A stretch of DNA of 64,000 nucleotides, from the NCBI GenBank assembly GCA_963830775.1, contig CAWHNT010000032.1, positions 248,001 to 312,000 on the forward strand. The letters run 5' to 3'. Below, in pieces: positions 10,739 to 19,015 of this stretch. The translations under genes were made by a program, and so were the position numbers. The notes beneath the pieces were generated by a model. The model did not search any database. It worked only from the letters and a program-made list of their open reading frames with translations, and had not been told where the DNA came from. Source of the stretch: CAWHNT01 sp963830775. Lineage in GTDB: Bacteria; Pseudomonadota; Alphaproteobacteria; Geminicoccales; Geminicoccaceae. Each line of letters starts with the position of its first letter. Position 1 is the stretch's first letter.

Positions 10739-12465
10739 TCACTTCGTGACCGCGAACACCCAGATCACGCCGCCTTCCGGCACCGACTTCTGCCAGCCGA
10801 CCAGGTCGCTGAGCAGGCCCTGCTGGAACTGCGGATCGACGCCCCAGCCGGACACGACAGAGATGTACTGCACGCCGTCGACCTCGAAGCTCGAGGGCGG
10901 GGCGATGATCCCGGAGTTGGTCCGGAACTGCCAGAGCTGCTCGCCGGTCTTCGGCGTCATAGGCGCGGAAGTAGCGGTCGTTGGTCCCGCCGTTGAAGAC
11001 GAGCCCGCCGCCCGTGGTCAGGATCGAGCCCCAGTTCATCGAGTGCGCAGTAGAGCTGGGTCCAGCTCTTCTTGCCGCTGTTGATGTCCCAGGCCTGGAT
11101 CTCGCCGAACGACTTGGCGCCCTTGTCGACCGTGAAGCCGATGTCGGGGATGTCGACGCCGGTCCACCACTGACCGGCCACATACTCCTGGACCCGGCCT
11201 TCCAGGTAGCCGCAGTGGTTGTCGTTGGCAGGAATGTAGACCATCCCCGTCTTCGGATTGTAGGCTTCGTACGGCCAGTCCTTGCCACCCCAGAGCGACG
11301 GGCAGAAGCTGGCCTTCTTGCCGGTGCCGGGCTTCTTGTCGTCGTTGTAGGTCGGCCGCCCGGTCTTCGGGTCGAGGCTCTTGAAGACGTCCTGCTTCAC
11401 GTAGGGCTGGGCGTCGACATAGCCGATCTTGCCGCCCTCCATCGACAGACGATAGAGGTAGCCGTTGCGCGAGACCTTGACTAGGCCGTCAACCTCCTGG
11501 CCGTCCTTCTGGTACTTGACGACCATGGGCGGGTTCATCTCGTCCCAGTCCCACGAAGTCGTTCCAGTGATACTGGTAGTGGGTCTTGATCGCACCCGTA
11601 TCCGGGTCGAGGCCGATCGTGGACGAGGTGTAGAGATTGTCGCCCGGGCGCTGGTCGCCGAACCAGGGCGAGGCGTTGCCGGTGCCGAACAGCACGGTCT
11701 TGGTCTCGGGATCGTAGTTGCCCGGACATCCAGACCGAGGCGCCGCCGCGCTTCCAGTCCTCGCCGCGCCAGGTCTCGCTGCCGGGCTGGCCGGGCTCCG
11801 GGATGGTGTGGGTCGTCCAGGCCGGCTTGCCGGTCTCGGCGTCGAAGGCCATCACCCGGCCGCGCACGCCGAACTCGCCGCCCGAAATGCCGACCATGAC
11901 CTTGCCGTTCACGATCAGCGGGGCGAGCGTCATGTACTCGCCGATCTGCCAGTCGCCGACATTGGCTTCCCAGGCCACCTTGCCGGTCTTGGCATCGAGC
12001 GCCACCAGCGTGGCCTCGAGCGCGGCGAAGTAAACCTTGTCGCCGTAGAGCGCCACGCCGCGATTGGTGTTGTGCAGCGCGCTGAACTCTTCCGGCAGCT
12101 CGCGCTTGTAGCGCCACAGCAGGTCGCCGCTCTTCGCATCGAGGGCCAGGACCTGGTTGTGGGGTGTGGAGACGAACATCACGCCGTCATTGACGATCGG
12201 CGGCGCCTCGTGCCCGGAATCGACGCCGGTCGACATGCTCCAGACCGGGACCAGGTTGCGGACGTTGGTGGTGTTGACCTGGTCGAGGTCGCTGTAGCTC
12301 CAGCCCTGGTAGCGACCCTTGGTCATCAGCCAGTTGCGGGGCTCGGGATTGGTGAGCCGCGCGTCGGTGACCGGGCTGTAGTTGGTGAGGCCTTGCGGCG
12401 AAGGCGCTGCTGCTGAGCAGCAGCAGGCCGAGCGCGGCCAGTGTCGAGCCACTCCTGGATCCCAT
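10739..12465 (-). CDS. PQQ-dependent alcohol dehydrogenase with lanthanide-type Asp-x-Asp site (five frame breaks)
   Basis: About 575 residues, starting at the ATG at 12465 with an export signal (LAALGLLLLSSSAFA). Beta-propeller motifs follow: NYSPVTDARL, RNWLMTKGRYQGWSYS, NTTNVRNLVPVW, LLWRYKRELPEE, WGGKDWPYEAYNPKTGMVYIP. Breaks lie near 12398, 11722, 11558, 11045 and 10960; similarity resumes each time. Corrected, the active site reads HWNDSWDWDEMN, so the catalytic Asp is followed two residues later by Asp, the feature that coordinates lanthanide in XoxF/ExaF-type enzymes and is absent in Ca-type MxaF. The vicinal Cys-Cys of MxaF is not present (HNTNRG at that place). Role: oxidation of primary alcohols in the periplasm. 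Confidence 0.85.
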
Positions 12466-12531
12466 GATCCGATAACCCCCCTGATACGGTGCGTTGCTGG
12501 ACTGCGACAAAACGGGCGTGCTGCGGATCGC

Positions 12532-13122
12532 TTACTTGAACCCCACGCGCCCGGAAAACCCTCCGGCGACGACGATCTCGCCATTCTCGATCTTGATCGG
12601 CAGGGCCGCCAGCCGGCGCTGCGCCGGCCCGCCCACCACCTTGGCTCCGGCCTTTGGGTCGAACTCCGACCCGTGGCAGGAGCAGAAGAGGACGTCCTTG
12701 TCCTTCTTGTACATGTTCACCGGGCAACCCTGGTGGGTGCAGACCGCCGAGTAGGCGACAATGCCGTCGGCCGAAGCCGCCCTGACGTCCTCCGCCAGAT
12801 TGGCCGGATCCATACGGATGAGCAGGGCCTGGTTGAGGCGGGTGCCGCTGCGCGGCTTGCTGGTGGCCGGATCGACCGGGAACACCAGCACCTGCTGGTC
12901 GCCGACCTTCAGATCGGCCGCCTTGACGATCTGGCCCTTGTTCGGACCGCTCATGTAGGACAGGCGGTCGCCGGCCTGTGGCGGAGACTTCGCCGGGTCG
13001 GTCGCCGTTGCGGCGGCGGCGGTGCCGGCCACCGAAGCGAGCCCGAGACCGACGCCGAGACCGACCTCGAGGACGGTGCGACGGCTGCACGAGGCGGCGG
13101 CGAGTGGATCGCCATCCTGCAT
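12532..13122 (-). CDS. Rieske 2Fe-2S protein with Tat-like leader
   Basis: 196 residues. A twin-arginine leader (SRRTVLEVGLGVGLG) is followed by a Rieske fold whose cluster ligands are CTHQGC and CSCHGS. AGGGAGG lies upstream of the ATG at 13122. The long insert before the first box (PATSKPRSGTRLNQALLIRM) resembles small subunits of arsenite-oxidase-like enzymes more than the bc1 subunit, which this window encodes separately at 36.9 kb. It lies upstream of and on the same strand as the PQQ dehydrogenase, so a role in electron transfer from periplasmic alcohol oxidation is plausible but unproven. Confidence 0.85.
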   Translation of the reverse strand: MQDGDPLAAASCSRRTVLEVGLGVGLGLASVAGTAAAATATDPAKSPPQAGDRLSYMSGPNKGQIVKAADLKVGDQQVLVFPVDPATSKPRSGTRLNQALLIRMDPANLAEDVRAASADGIVAYSAVCTHQGCPVNMYKKDKDVLFCSCHGSEFDPKAGAKVVGGPAQRRLAALPIKIENGEIVVAGGFSGRVGFK

Positions 13123-13245
13123 CAACGAGCCTCCCTTTCGTTAGCGGGAGTTTCATGCACGATGGGCCGAGGATGTCCAGCCCTGCGTGCGGTTCGGCCC
13201 GCCGCCGGGTCGTACCGGCTGCGGGCCGCGGCGAGGGCCGGGCGC

Positions 13246-13524
13246 CTACTGCGCCGCCTGGCCGATCCTCGTGATCACCTTCTGCCCGCCCTCTTCCCTA
13301 TAGAAGAGGGAGATCTTGTCGCCGGGTGCCGGCATCATCGCCGTGCCCGACTGCTGGGGCATCTTGTAGGTCTGGCCGTCGACCGTGATCATCCCGGTCT
13401 CGCTGCTGGCCTCGGTCACCGTGCCGGTGACCATCTTGCCCTCGTCCGCCGCCAGCGCCGGCGAGGCCCCGACCATGGTTGCGAACGTCAAGGCGAAGGC
13501 ACTTCCGAGAAAAGGCTTGCGCAT
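13246..13524 (-). CDS. Small exported DUF1344 protein
   Basis: 92 residues. A signal peptide ends at ASPALA-AD, followed by GTVTEASSETGMITVDGQTY, the short beta-rich core of DUF1344, and a conserved PAPGDKISLFY segment. DUF1344 proteins are common small periplasmic proteins of rhizobia and relatives with no known activity. It lies 124 bases upstream of the Rieske gene on the same strand. Confidence 0.72.
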   Translation of the reverse strand: MRKPFLGSAFALTFATMVGASPALAADEGKMVTGTVTEASSETGMITVDGQTYKMPQQSGTAMMPAPGDKISLFYREEGGQKVITRIGQAAQ

Positions 13525-13593
13525 CGTCGCTCCCCCCTGAGAACCCCATATGGGGCCAAGCCCGGAACATCGGGAGCCGGCGCCAGGTTCCCG

Positions 13594-13794
13594 CTAGGCC
13601 GTCGGGCGCGGCTGGACTGAGAGGCGCGCCGGCACGCAGCGGGAGGCGCGCAGCCGGTATCCCTCGGGCACATGGGAGCGGGCGACGTTGCTGCTGCCGT
13701 AGAAGCAGAGCTGGGCGTCGACCTTCACCTCCTTCAGCTCGCAGACCTCGGGCGTGGCCTGCAGACAGATCACGAGCGTCATGGTCGCCAGCAT
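13594..13794 (-). CDS. Small conserved hypothetical protein, probably exported
   Basis: About 66 residues from the ATG at 13794, which has GAGG at a suitable distance. The N-terminus MLATMTLVICLQATPEVCEL is hydrophobic and is followed by EVKVDAQLCFYGSSNVAR and YRLRASRC; three Cys may form disulfides. An earlier ATG adds six residues. Similar short proteins of unknown role occur in rhizobia, as far as I recall. First gene of the leftward group that includes DUF1344, Rieske and PQQ dehydrogenase genes. Confidence 0.5.
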   Translation of the reverse strand: MLATMTLVICLQATPEVCELKEVKVDAQLCFYGSSNVARSHVPEGYRLRASRCVPARLSVQPRPTA

Positions 13795-13916
13795 CCTGCA
13801 CCTCGGAGTCACAGGTCACGATTGTACGTGCCCCACCAAGCAATTTCCCAGCCAGCATCTCGTTCCCGTCACCGCGCTATATCCACTTGAATACAAAGCT
13901 CGATCGGCTCGCCCCC

Positions 13917-13946
13917 TTGTGCGGAAGTTAGAACAAGTCCAATACT
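13917..13946 (+). promoter_or_regulatory. Possible promoter for the molybdenum hydroxylase genes
   Basis: TTGTGC (13917-13922) and AATACT (13941-13946), 18 bases apart, lie in a locally AT-richer stretch between divergent genes, 50 bases before the start at 13997. Weak match only; an AGGGAGG ribosome site follows at 13983-13989. Confidence 0.28.
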
Positions 13947-13996
13947 AAGTGCCCTAGGGTGCTGGCTTAGCGTGACGATTTAAGGGAGGCGCCGAG

Positions 13997-14449
13997 ATGC
14001 CAATCTCGCTTCAGGTGAATGGAAAGCAGCACGACGTGGATGTGTCGCCCGACACCCCGCTGCTGTGGGTGCTGCGCGACGTGATCGGCCTTACCGGCAC
14101 GAAGTATGGCTGCGGCATCGCCGCCTGCGGCGCCTGCACCGTGCATGTCGGCGGCGAGGCCGTGCGCTCGTGCATCACTGCCGTGGGCGACATCGCCGAC
14201 CCGGTGGTGACGATCGAGGGGCTCGATCCGGAAGGCAACCATCCCGTCCAGCGGGCATGGCGCGACCACAACGTGCCCCAGTGCGGCTTCTGCCAGTGCG
14301 GCCAGATCATGAACGCAGCCGCGTTCCTGGCCTCGACCAAGAATCCCACCGACGAGCAGATCACCGAGGCCATGGCCGGGAACATCTGCCGTTGCGGCTG
14401 CTACCAGCGCATCCATGCGGCCGTGAAGTCGGCCGGCACGGGAGCGTAA
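13997..14449 (+). CDS. 2Fe-2S subunit of molybdenum hydroxylase (IorA / aldehyde dehydrogenase type)
   Basis: 150 residues. The plant-type ferredoxin cluster is made by CGIAACGAC plus a later Cys, and the second cluster in the helical domain by CGFCQCGQ and CRCGCY. This is the small-subunit layout of the IorAB-like branch of the xanthine oxidase family, which lacks a separate FAD subunit. It passes electrons from the molybdenum subunit encoded 4 bases downstream to an external acceptor. AGGGAGG precedes the ATG. Confidence 0.92.
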   Translation: MPISLQVNGKQHDVDVSPDTPLLWVLRDVIGLTGTKYGCGIAACGACTVHVGGEAVRSCITAVGDIADPVVTIEGLDPEGNHPVQRAWRDHNVPQCGFCQCGQIMNAAAFLASTKNPTDEQITEAMAGNICRCGCYQRIHAAVKSAGTGA

Positions 14450-14453
14450 GGCC

Positions 14454-16757
14454 ATGACCATGCACGCCGTCATCGAGAATGTCAGCCGCCGCCGCTTCCT
14501 GTCGTCGGTGGCCACCGCCGCGGGCTTCGTCGTCGCCCTGCAGTTCATCCCGTTCCGCAGCGCCTTCGCCTACGAGACCGGCGCCGGCGAGATGCCGCAC
14601 GGGACGGTCAACGACCCGCACATCTTCGTCTCGATCGCCGAGGACGGCACCGTCACCATCGTCCGCCACCGCTCGGAGATGGGTACGGGCGCCAGCACCG
14701 GCGTGCCGATGATCCTGGCCGACGAGATGGAGGCCGACTGGAGCCGGGTGAAGCTCATCCAGGCCCCCGGCGACGAGCCCAAGTACGGCAACCAGGACAC
14801 CGACGGCTCGCGCAGCGTCCGCCACTATATCCAGCCCATGCGCCAGTGCGGCGCTGCCATGCGCCAGATGCTGGAGCAGGCGGCGGCCAAGCAGTGGGGC
14901 GTGCCGGTGACCGAGGTCGCGGCCGTCCACCACGAGGTCGTCCACCAGGCTTCGGGCAAGAAGCTGGGCTATGGCGAGCTCGCCAAGGCCGCCATGGACC
15001 TGCCGACCCCGCCGCTCGACCAGCTGAAGCTGAAGGACGCATCCGCCTTCCGCTACATGGGCAAGGGCAACGTCCCGGCCTACGACATCCACAACATCAC
15101 CACCGGTCACGCCATCTACGGCCAGGACATCCGCCTGGAAGGCATGAAGTATGCCGTGGTGGCGCATCCGCCCGTGGTCGGCGGCAAGGTGAAGTCGTTC
15201 GACTCCGCCGATGCCCTGAAGGTCCCGGGTGTCGAGAAGGTGATCGAGATCCCGGGCGGCGGCGGTCTGGCGGCGAAGTTCGCGCCGTTGGGCGGCGTGG
15301 CCGTGATCGCCAGCAACACCTACGCCGCGATCAAGGGCCGCGAAGCCCTCAAGATCGACTGGGACGACGGCCCCAACGCATCTTATGACAGCGCCGCCTT
15401 CAAGGCGCAGATGGAAGAGACCGCGCGCAAGCCGGCCAAGGTCGTCCGCAACCAGGGCGACGCGGAAGGGACGCTGGGCTCCGCCGCCAAGGTGGTGACG
15501 GCCGAGTACTACCAGCCGCACATGGCGCATGCGCCCATGGAGCCGCCGGCGGCCACGGCCACCGTGACCGGCGACAAGTGCGAGATCTGGGCCCCGGTGC
15601 AGAGCCCCTACGGCACCCGCGAGGATGCCGCCAAGGCGCTCGGCATGCCGATCGAGAACGTGACCGTGCATGTCACGTTGCTCGGCGGTGGCTTCGGCCG
15701 CAAGTCGAAGTGCGACTTCGCGCTGGAGGCTGCCCACCTCTCCAAGGAGATGGGGGGAGCACCGGTCAAGGTCACCTGGACCCGCGAGGACGACATCCAG
15801 AGCGGCTTCTTCCACACCACCTCGGTGGAGCGGATCGAGGCCGGCGTCGACCAGTCGGGCAAGGTGGTGGCGTGGCGGCACCGGAGCGTCGCTCCGACCA
15901 TCATGTCGACCTTCATGCCCGATCCGAAGCTGCAGGCGGCCTTCGAGCTCGGCATGGGCCTCGTCGACGTGCCCTTCGATATCGCCAATCTCCGCTGCGA
16001 GAACGGCGAGGCGCAGGCGCACGTCCGTATCGGCTGGTTCCGCTCCGTCTCGAACATCCCGCACGGCTTCGCGGTGCAGTCCTTCGTGGCCGAGCTTGCC
16101 CACGAGTTGGGCAAGGACCCGAAGGACATGCTCCTCGAGCTGATCGGCCCGGCACGGAAGATCGACATCAAGGCCGCCGGCATCGTCGACGACTACTGGA
16201 ACTATGGCGATCCCTACGACGTCTACCCGATCGACACGGGCCGGCTCGCCAATGTCGTCAAGATGGCGGCCGATGGCATCGGATGGGGCCGCCAGCTGCC
16301 CAAGGGTCGGGGGCTCGGCATCGCCGTGCACCGGAGCTTCCTCACCTACGTCGCGACCGCGATCGAGGTCGAGGTGACGCCGGAGGGCCGGGTCAGCGTG
16401 CCGCGCGTCGACACCGCGATCGACTGCGGCTTCGCGGTCAACCCCGAGCGCATCCGCTCGCAGGTCGAGGGCGCTGCCGTCATGGGCATGAGCCTCGCCA
16501 TGTATAGCGAGGTCTCGTTCAAGAACGGGCGGGCCGAGCAGAGCAACTTCGACACCTACGAGCTCGCCCGCATGGACAACACGCCGCTCGACGTGCGCAC
16601 GCACATCGTCGAGCATGGCTTCGACACGCCGGCCAGCGGTGTCGGCGAGCCGCCGCTGCCACCGTTCGCGCCGGCCCTGGCCAACGCGATCTTCGCCGCC
16701 ACCGGCAAGCGCATCCGGGCGCTCCCGATCGCCAAGCACGACCTGAAGTCGATCTGA
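14454..16757 (+). CDS. Molybdopterin-binding subunit of exported aldehyde/isoquinoline oxidoreductase type
   Basis: 767 residues with no frame break. A Tat signal (SRRRFLSSVATAAGF) directs the folded cofactor enzyme, with its small subunit, to the periplasm. The two-domain molybdopterin part has GGGFGRKSKCDFA and the C-terminal GVGEPPLPP, where Glu732 is the conserved active-site base. The family hydroxylates N-heterocycles or oxidises aldehydes; because a PQQ alcohol dehydrogenase is encoded divergently, aldehyde to acid oxidation is the likeliest role (inference). A terminator follows. Confidence 0.9.
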   Translation: MTMHAVIENVSRRRFLSSVATAAGFVVALQFIPFRSAFAYETGAGEMPHGTVNDPHIFVSIAEDGTVTIVRHRSEMGTGASTGVPMILADEMEADWSRVKLIQAPGDEPKYGNQDTDGSRSVRHYIQPMRQCGAAMRQMLEQAAAKQWGVPVTEVAAVHHEVVHQASGKKLGYGELAKAAMDLPTPPLDQLKLKDASAFRYMGKGNVPAYDIHNITTGHAIYGQDIRLEGMKYAVVAHPPVVGGKVKSFDSADALKVPGVEKVIEIPGGGGLAAKFAPLGGVAVIASNTYAAIKGREALKIDWDDGPNASYDSAAFKAQMEETARKPAKVVRNQGDAEGTLGSAAKVVTAEYYQPHMAHAPMEPPAATATVTGDKCEIWAPVQSPYGTREDAAKALGMPIENVTVHVTLLGGGFGRKSKCDFALEAAHLSKEMGGAPVKVTWTREDDIQSGFFHTTSVERIEAGVDQSGKVVAWRHRSVAPTIMSTFMPDPKLQAAFELGMGLVDVPFDIANLRCENGEAQAHVRIGWFRSVSNIPHGFAVQSFVAELAHELGKDPKDMLLELIGPARKIDIKAAGIVDDYWNYGDPYDVYPIDTGRLANVVKMAADGIGWGRQLPKGRGLGIAVHRSFLTYVATAIEVEVTPEGRVSVPRVDTAIDCGFAVNPERIRSQVEGAAVMGMSLAMYSEVSFKNGRAEQSNFDTYELARMDNTPLDVRTHIVEHGFDTPASGVGEPPLPPFAPALANAIFAATGKRIRALPIAKHDLKSI

Positions 16758-16763
16758 CAGCAG

Positions 16764-16786
16764 CGGGGGAGAGCATCTCTCCCCCG
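16764..16786 (+). terminator. Perfect hairpin after the molybdenum hydroxylase gene
   Basis: A 10-bp stem CGGGGGAGAG with a 3-base loop begins 7 bases after the stop codon. It lacks a T tract, so it may protect the 3' end or assist the stronger terminator just downstream. Confidence 0.5.
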
Positions 16787-16806
16787 TCTGCCGCTTGATT
16801 CTGCTA

Positions 16807-16840
16807 CCCCGCGCGCCCACTGGGCGGCGCGGGGTTTTTG
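16807..16840 (+). terminator. Rho-independent terminator
   Basis: CCCCGCGC pairs with GCGCGGGG around an inner GCCC/GGGC stem, directly followed by TTTTTGTTTG. This is the clearest intrinsic terminator in the window and ends the 13997-16757 unit. Confidence 0.82.
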
Positions 16841-16940
16841 TTTGTAGCGATGCGGAAACTACGCGCCTGCCCGTGAGTTACCTTCGCACGCTCGACGGCC
16901 TGGGGCCGTCCGAACGGGTTCGCACCAGGGGGGAACGCGC

Positions 16941-17573
16941 ATGAGAATTCTGGGCACCGGATTGGCACGGACCGCGGCCATCCTGGGACCGCTGGCGCTG
17001 GCGGCCGCCGGGGCCGTGGCCGACGAGGCGACGCCGCTGCGGGTGAACGGCGAGATCGCCAGCGTGAAGGACCGCCAGGTCACGGTCCAGACCCGTGACG
17101 GCAAGGCCGTGCGGGTCGATCTCGCCGCCGATGCCAAGGTGATGGCCATGGCTCCGGGCCGTGCCGAGTCCCTGGCCGAGAAGTCGGTCGTGGGTGCCGC
17201 TGCCGTCCCGCAGCCGGACGGCAGGATGAAGGCGCTGATGATCATCGTCTATCCGGCCGACCCTGGCACCACCGGTGAAGGCTATCTCAGCTGGGATCTG
17301 GCTGCCGACAGCCAGATGGTGCAGGGCGAGGTGAAGAGCGTCGAGTTGGGTGCCGACGGTCAGGTCGTGCAGATCTACTACCCGCAGGCCGGTGCCACGC
17401 TGATCGTACCGCCCGGAACTCCCTTCATGACCCTGGAGCTCGCCGACGCCAGCATCCTGAAGCAGGGCGCCCACATCGTCATCCCCAATGCCGAGCAGGC
17501 GGCGGGCGGCGGCGACACGCTGACGGCGGCCCTCATCGCCGTGGGCAAGGACGGCTACACCCCGCCGATGTAG
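16941..17573 (+). CDS. Exported protein of unknown function, beta-rich repeats
   Basis: 210 residues. A signal peptide (LARTAAILGPLALAAAGAVA-DE) is followed by VNGEIASVKDRQVTVQTRDG and, about 100 residues later, VQGEVKSVELGADGQVVQI, two copies of an OB-like beta motif as in DUF5666-type proteins. No catalytic residues are evident. GGGGGGAA lies just before the ATG. It stands alone after a terminator and is followed by oppositely oriented small genes. Confidence 0.65.
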   Translation: MRILGTGLARTAAILGPLALAAAGAVADEATPLRVNGEIASVKDRQVTVQTRDGKAVRVDLAADAKVMAMAPGRAESLAEKSVVGAAAVPQPDGRMKALMIIVYPADPGTTGEGYLSWDLAADSQMVQGEVKSVELGADGQVVQIYYPQAGATLIVPPGTPFMTLELADASILKQGAHIVIPNAEQAAGGGDTLTAALIAVGKDGYTPPM

Positions 17574-17577
17574 CCGG

Positions 17578-17703
17578 TCAGCGCGCTCCAGCCGGCCGAG
17601 GAATGCCAGCCACGGTGGCAACCACGGCCGGCACAGCCGCCGGAACGAGCTCACGCCGCTGCCTGATGCGCATGAGCTCGGCCTCGGGCGTGTCAGGTTG
17701 CAT
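17578..17703 (-). CDS. Small protein, paralogue of the next upstream small gene
   Basis: 41 residues: after MQPDTP comes EAELMRIRQRRELV and a hydrophobic Ala/Val stretch. The same EAEL-x3-R-x-RRELV core and following VPAV-like hydrophobic helix occur in the protein encoded at 17726-17887, so this is probably a tandem duplicate. The tail after the helix differs in frame and may be affected by an indel. No known family. Confidence 0.4.
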   Translation of the reverse strand: MQPDTPEAELMRIRQRRELVPAAVPAVVATVAGIPRPAGAR

Positions 17704-17725
17704 CCCGTCATCCCTGCCCGGGCGC

Positions 17726-17887
17726 TCAACAGGCCTTCGCCGCCTTCGGTGCGCAGACCGTGACGGCGATCACGGCAGGTACGAGCGCCGACAATGCCAG
17801 GCGCCGGACCAGCTCGCGCCGGGCGCGGACCTTCTCGAGCTCGGCCTCGCCGGTACCGGCAGGATCCACGTTGAGCTTCCCGTCCAT
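17726..17887 (-). CDS. Small single-helix membrane protein
   Basis: 53 residues beginning MDGKLNVDPAG, with EAELEKVRARRELVRRLA followed by a hydrophobic helix (LSALVPAVIAVTV) and a short tail ending CAPKAAKAC. The charged amphipathic segment before one helix suggests a small inner-membrane protein. Tandem paralogue at 17578-17703. Function unknown; shown to be likely coding by the shared core of the two copies. Confidence 0.45.
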   Translation of the reverse strand: MDGKLNVDPAGTGEAELEKVRARRELVRRLALSALVPAVIAVTVCAPKAAKAC

Positions 17888-17965
17888 CGCCTTCTTCCCG
17901 ATGACGTCACCAGCTCAACCGATAGGTGAAAACCAGCCGGGCCTCAAGCCCCGTCCGGGGATCGG

Positions 17966-18499
17966 TCAGCGCGAAGCGACCTGAAGCGCACGCCAGGGCT
18001 TCACCCGCGGCTTCGGCAGGCGGCTCGCGGGCGCGTAGAAGAGGTGGTTCCCGATCCGCACCGAGGCCGCCATGCGGCCGCCCCAGCCCGGGTGCTCGTT
18101 GGTGGCGTGATGGAACCACATCGCCCCGCGGGTCGGGTCCGGCGGCGGCTCGGTCAGCAGCTCGCGGGCGATGCTTTGGGCCTGGAGCCAGTGGGCGCGG
18201 TGGGTCGGCTCGTCCGAGCGGTCGTCGCAGCGCCAGCCGAACTGGCAGCCCTGCTCGACCACGCCCTCGACCGTCTTCGGGAAGCTGCGGCCGGCCATCC
18301 GGTTCAGCACCACCCAGCCCACGGCCAGCATGCCCTTGCGGCCTTCCCCGCCGGCCTCGTGGTACATGTTGAGGGCCAGCAGCCTTACCGCCGCCGGGTC
18401 CGGCACGGGCTTGACGCTGGTTGCGCTGACGGCGCCGACCTCTTTCGTCATCGCGCACGCCACCAGCATGGCGAACACGATGCTTGCGCATCCTCGCAC
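17966..18499 (-). CDS. SleB-family cell wall hydrolase, probable lipoprotein
   Basis: About 177 residues from the GTG at 18499. The start gives a signal ending in the lipobox LVAC, so the protein is probably lipid-anchored. The hydrolase domain follows with NMYHEAGGEGRKGM (Glu is the presumed catalytic residue), VGWVVLNRM, GCQFGW and a FHHATNEHPGW segment typical of PF07486. This family cuts peptidoglycan. An ATG at 18586 would add a non-conserved extension and spoil the signal, so I prefer the GTG. Confidence 0.75.
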   Translation of the reverse strand: MRGCASIVFAMLVACAMTKEVGAVSATSVKPVPDPAAVRLLALNMYHEAGGEGRKGMLAVGWVVLNRMAGRSFPKTVEGVVEQGCQFGWRCDDRSDEPTHRAHWLQAQSIARELLTEPPPDPTRGAMWFHHATNEHPGWGGRMAASVRIGNHLFYAPASRLPKPRVKPWRALQVASR

Positions 18500-18629
18500 G
18501 GGTCTGTTGCTCCCAATGCCTCGACGGCGGTCCGGTAGGGCGGCCTCGATGGGCTGCCATCCGCACCTTGCTCGTCTTCGTTGCAATGCCTCGAGAGCAC
18601 AGACGGCGGTGTGGAACCTTTATTCCCGG

Positions 18630-19015
18630 TCAGGGATCGGAGAAACTTACGGTAGATAACTCCAGAGGATATGCGCGCGGATCTGCGGTGAACAGGAGTG
18701 CGGCCTCCCGCTCCTCGCCCGCGGCCAGGAAGTCGAGCTCCAATCTCCGCCTCTTCCACCGGATCCGCCATCAGCCGGCCGCGCACGGTGATGGTCTCGG
18801 CCGCCTTAGCACCGGTGTTCTGGACCCGGAAGCGCACCAGATGGCGCCCGGAGCTGGGCAGGATTTGGTCGACCGCGAAGGCAAAGCTCGGCGGGTGATC
18901 GTCGCTCCGCCACGCGTCCCAGACCAGGGCGAGGCAGACGCCGAGCAGGAGGACGGCACCGATCCCGCCCGTGATCTTCTCGAGGATGGGGTGTCCCCGG
19001 CGCCGGCTTCGCCAT
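18630..19015 (-). CDS. TIGR02588 family membrane-anchored protein (two frame breaks)
   Basis: About 128 residues after joining frames. The ATG at 19015 overlaps the TGA of the upstream TIGR02587 gene. A break just after the start (near 18990) leads into ILEKITGGIGAVLLLGVC (one helix), then WRSDDHPPSFAFAVDQ, LVRFRVQNTGAKAAETITVRG and VEEAEIELDFLAAGEERE after a second break near 18728; it ends with a TGA at 18632-18630. TIGR02588 and TIGR02587 are families of unknown function normally encoded together. Confidence 0.6.

Noticed and set aside
14361..16820. An 819-codon frame antisense to the molybdenum hydroxylase gene
   Set aside because: Same shadow composition; the plus-strand protein has a Tat signal and conserved active-site motifs.
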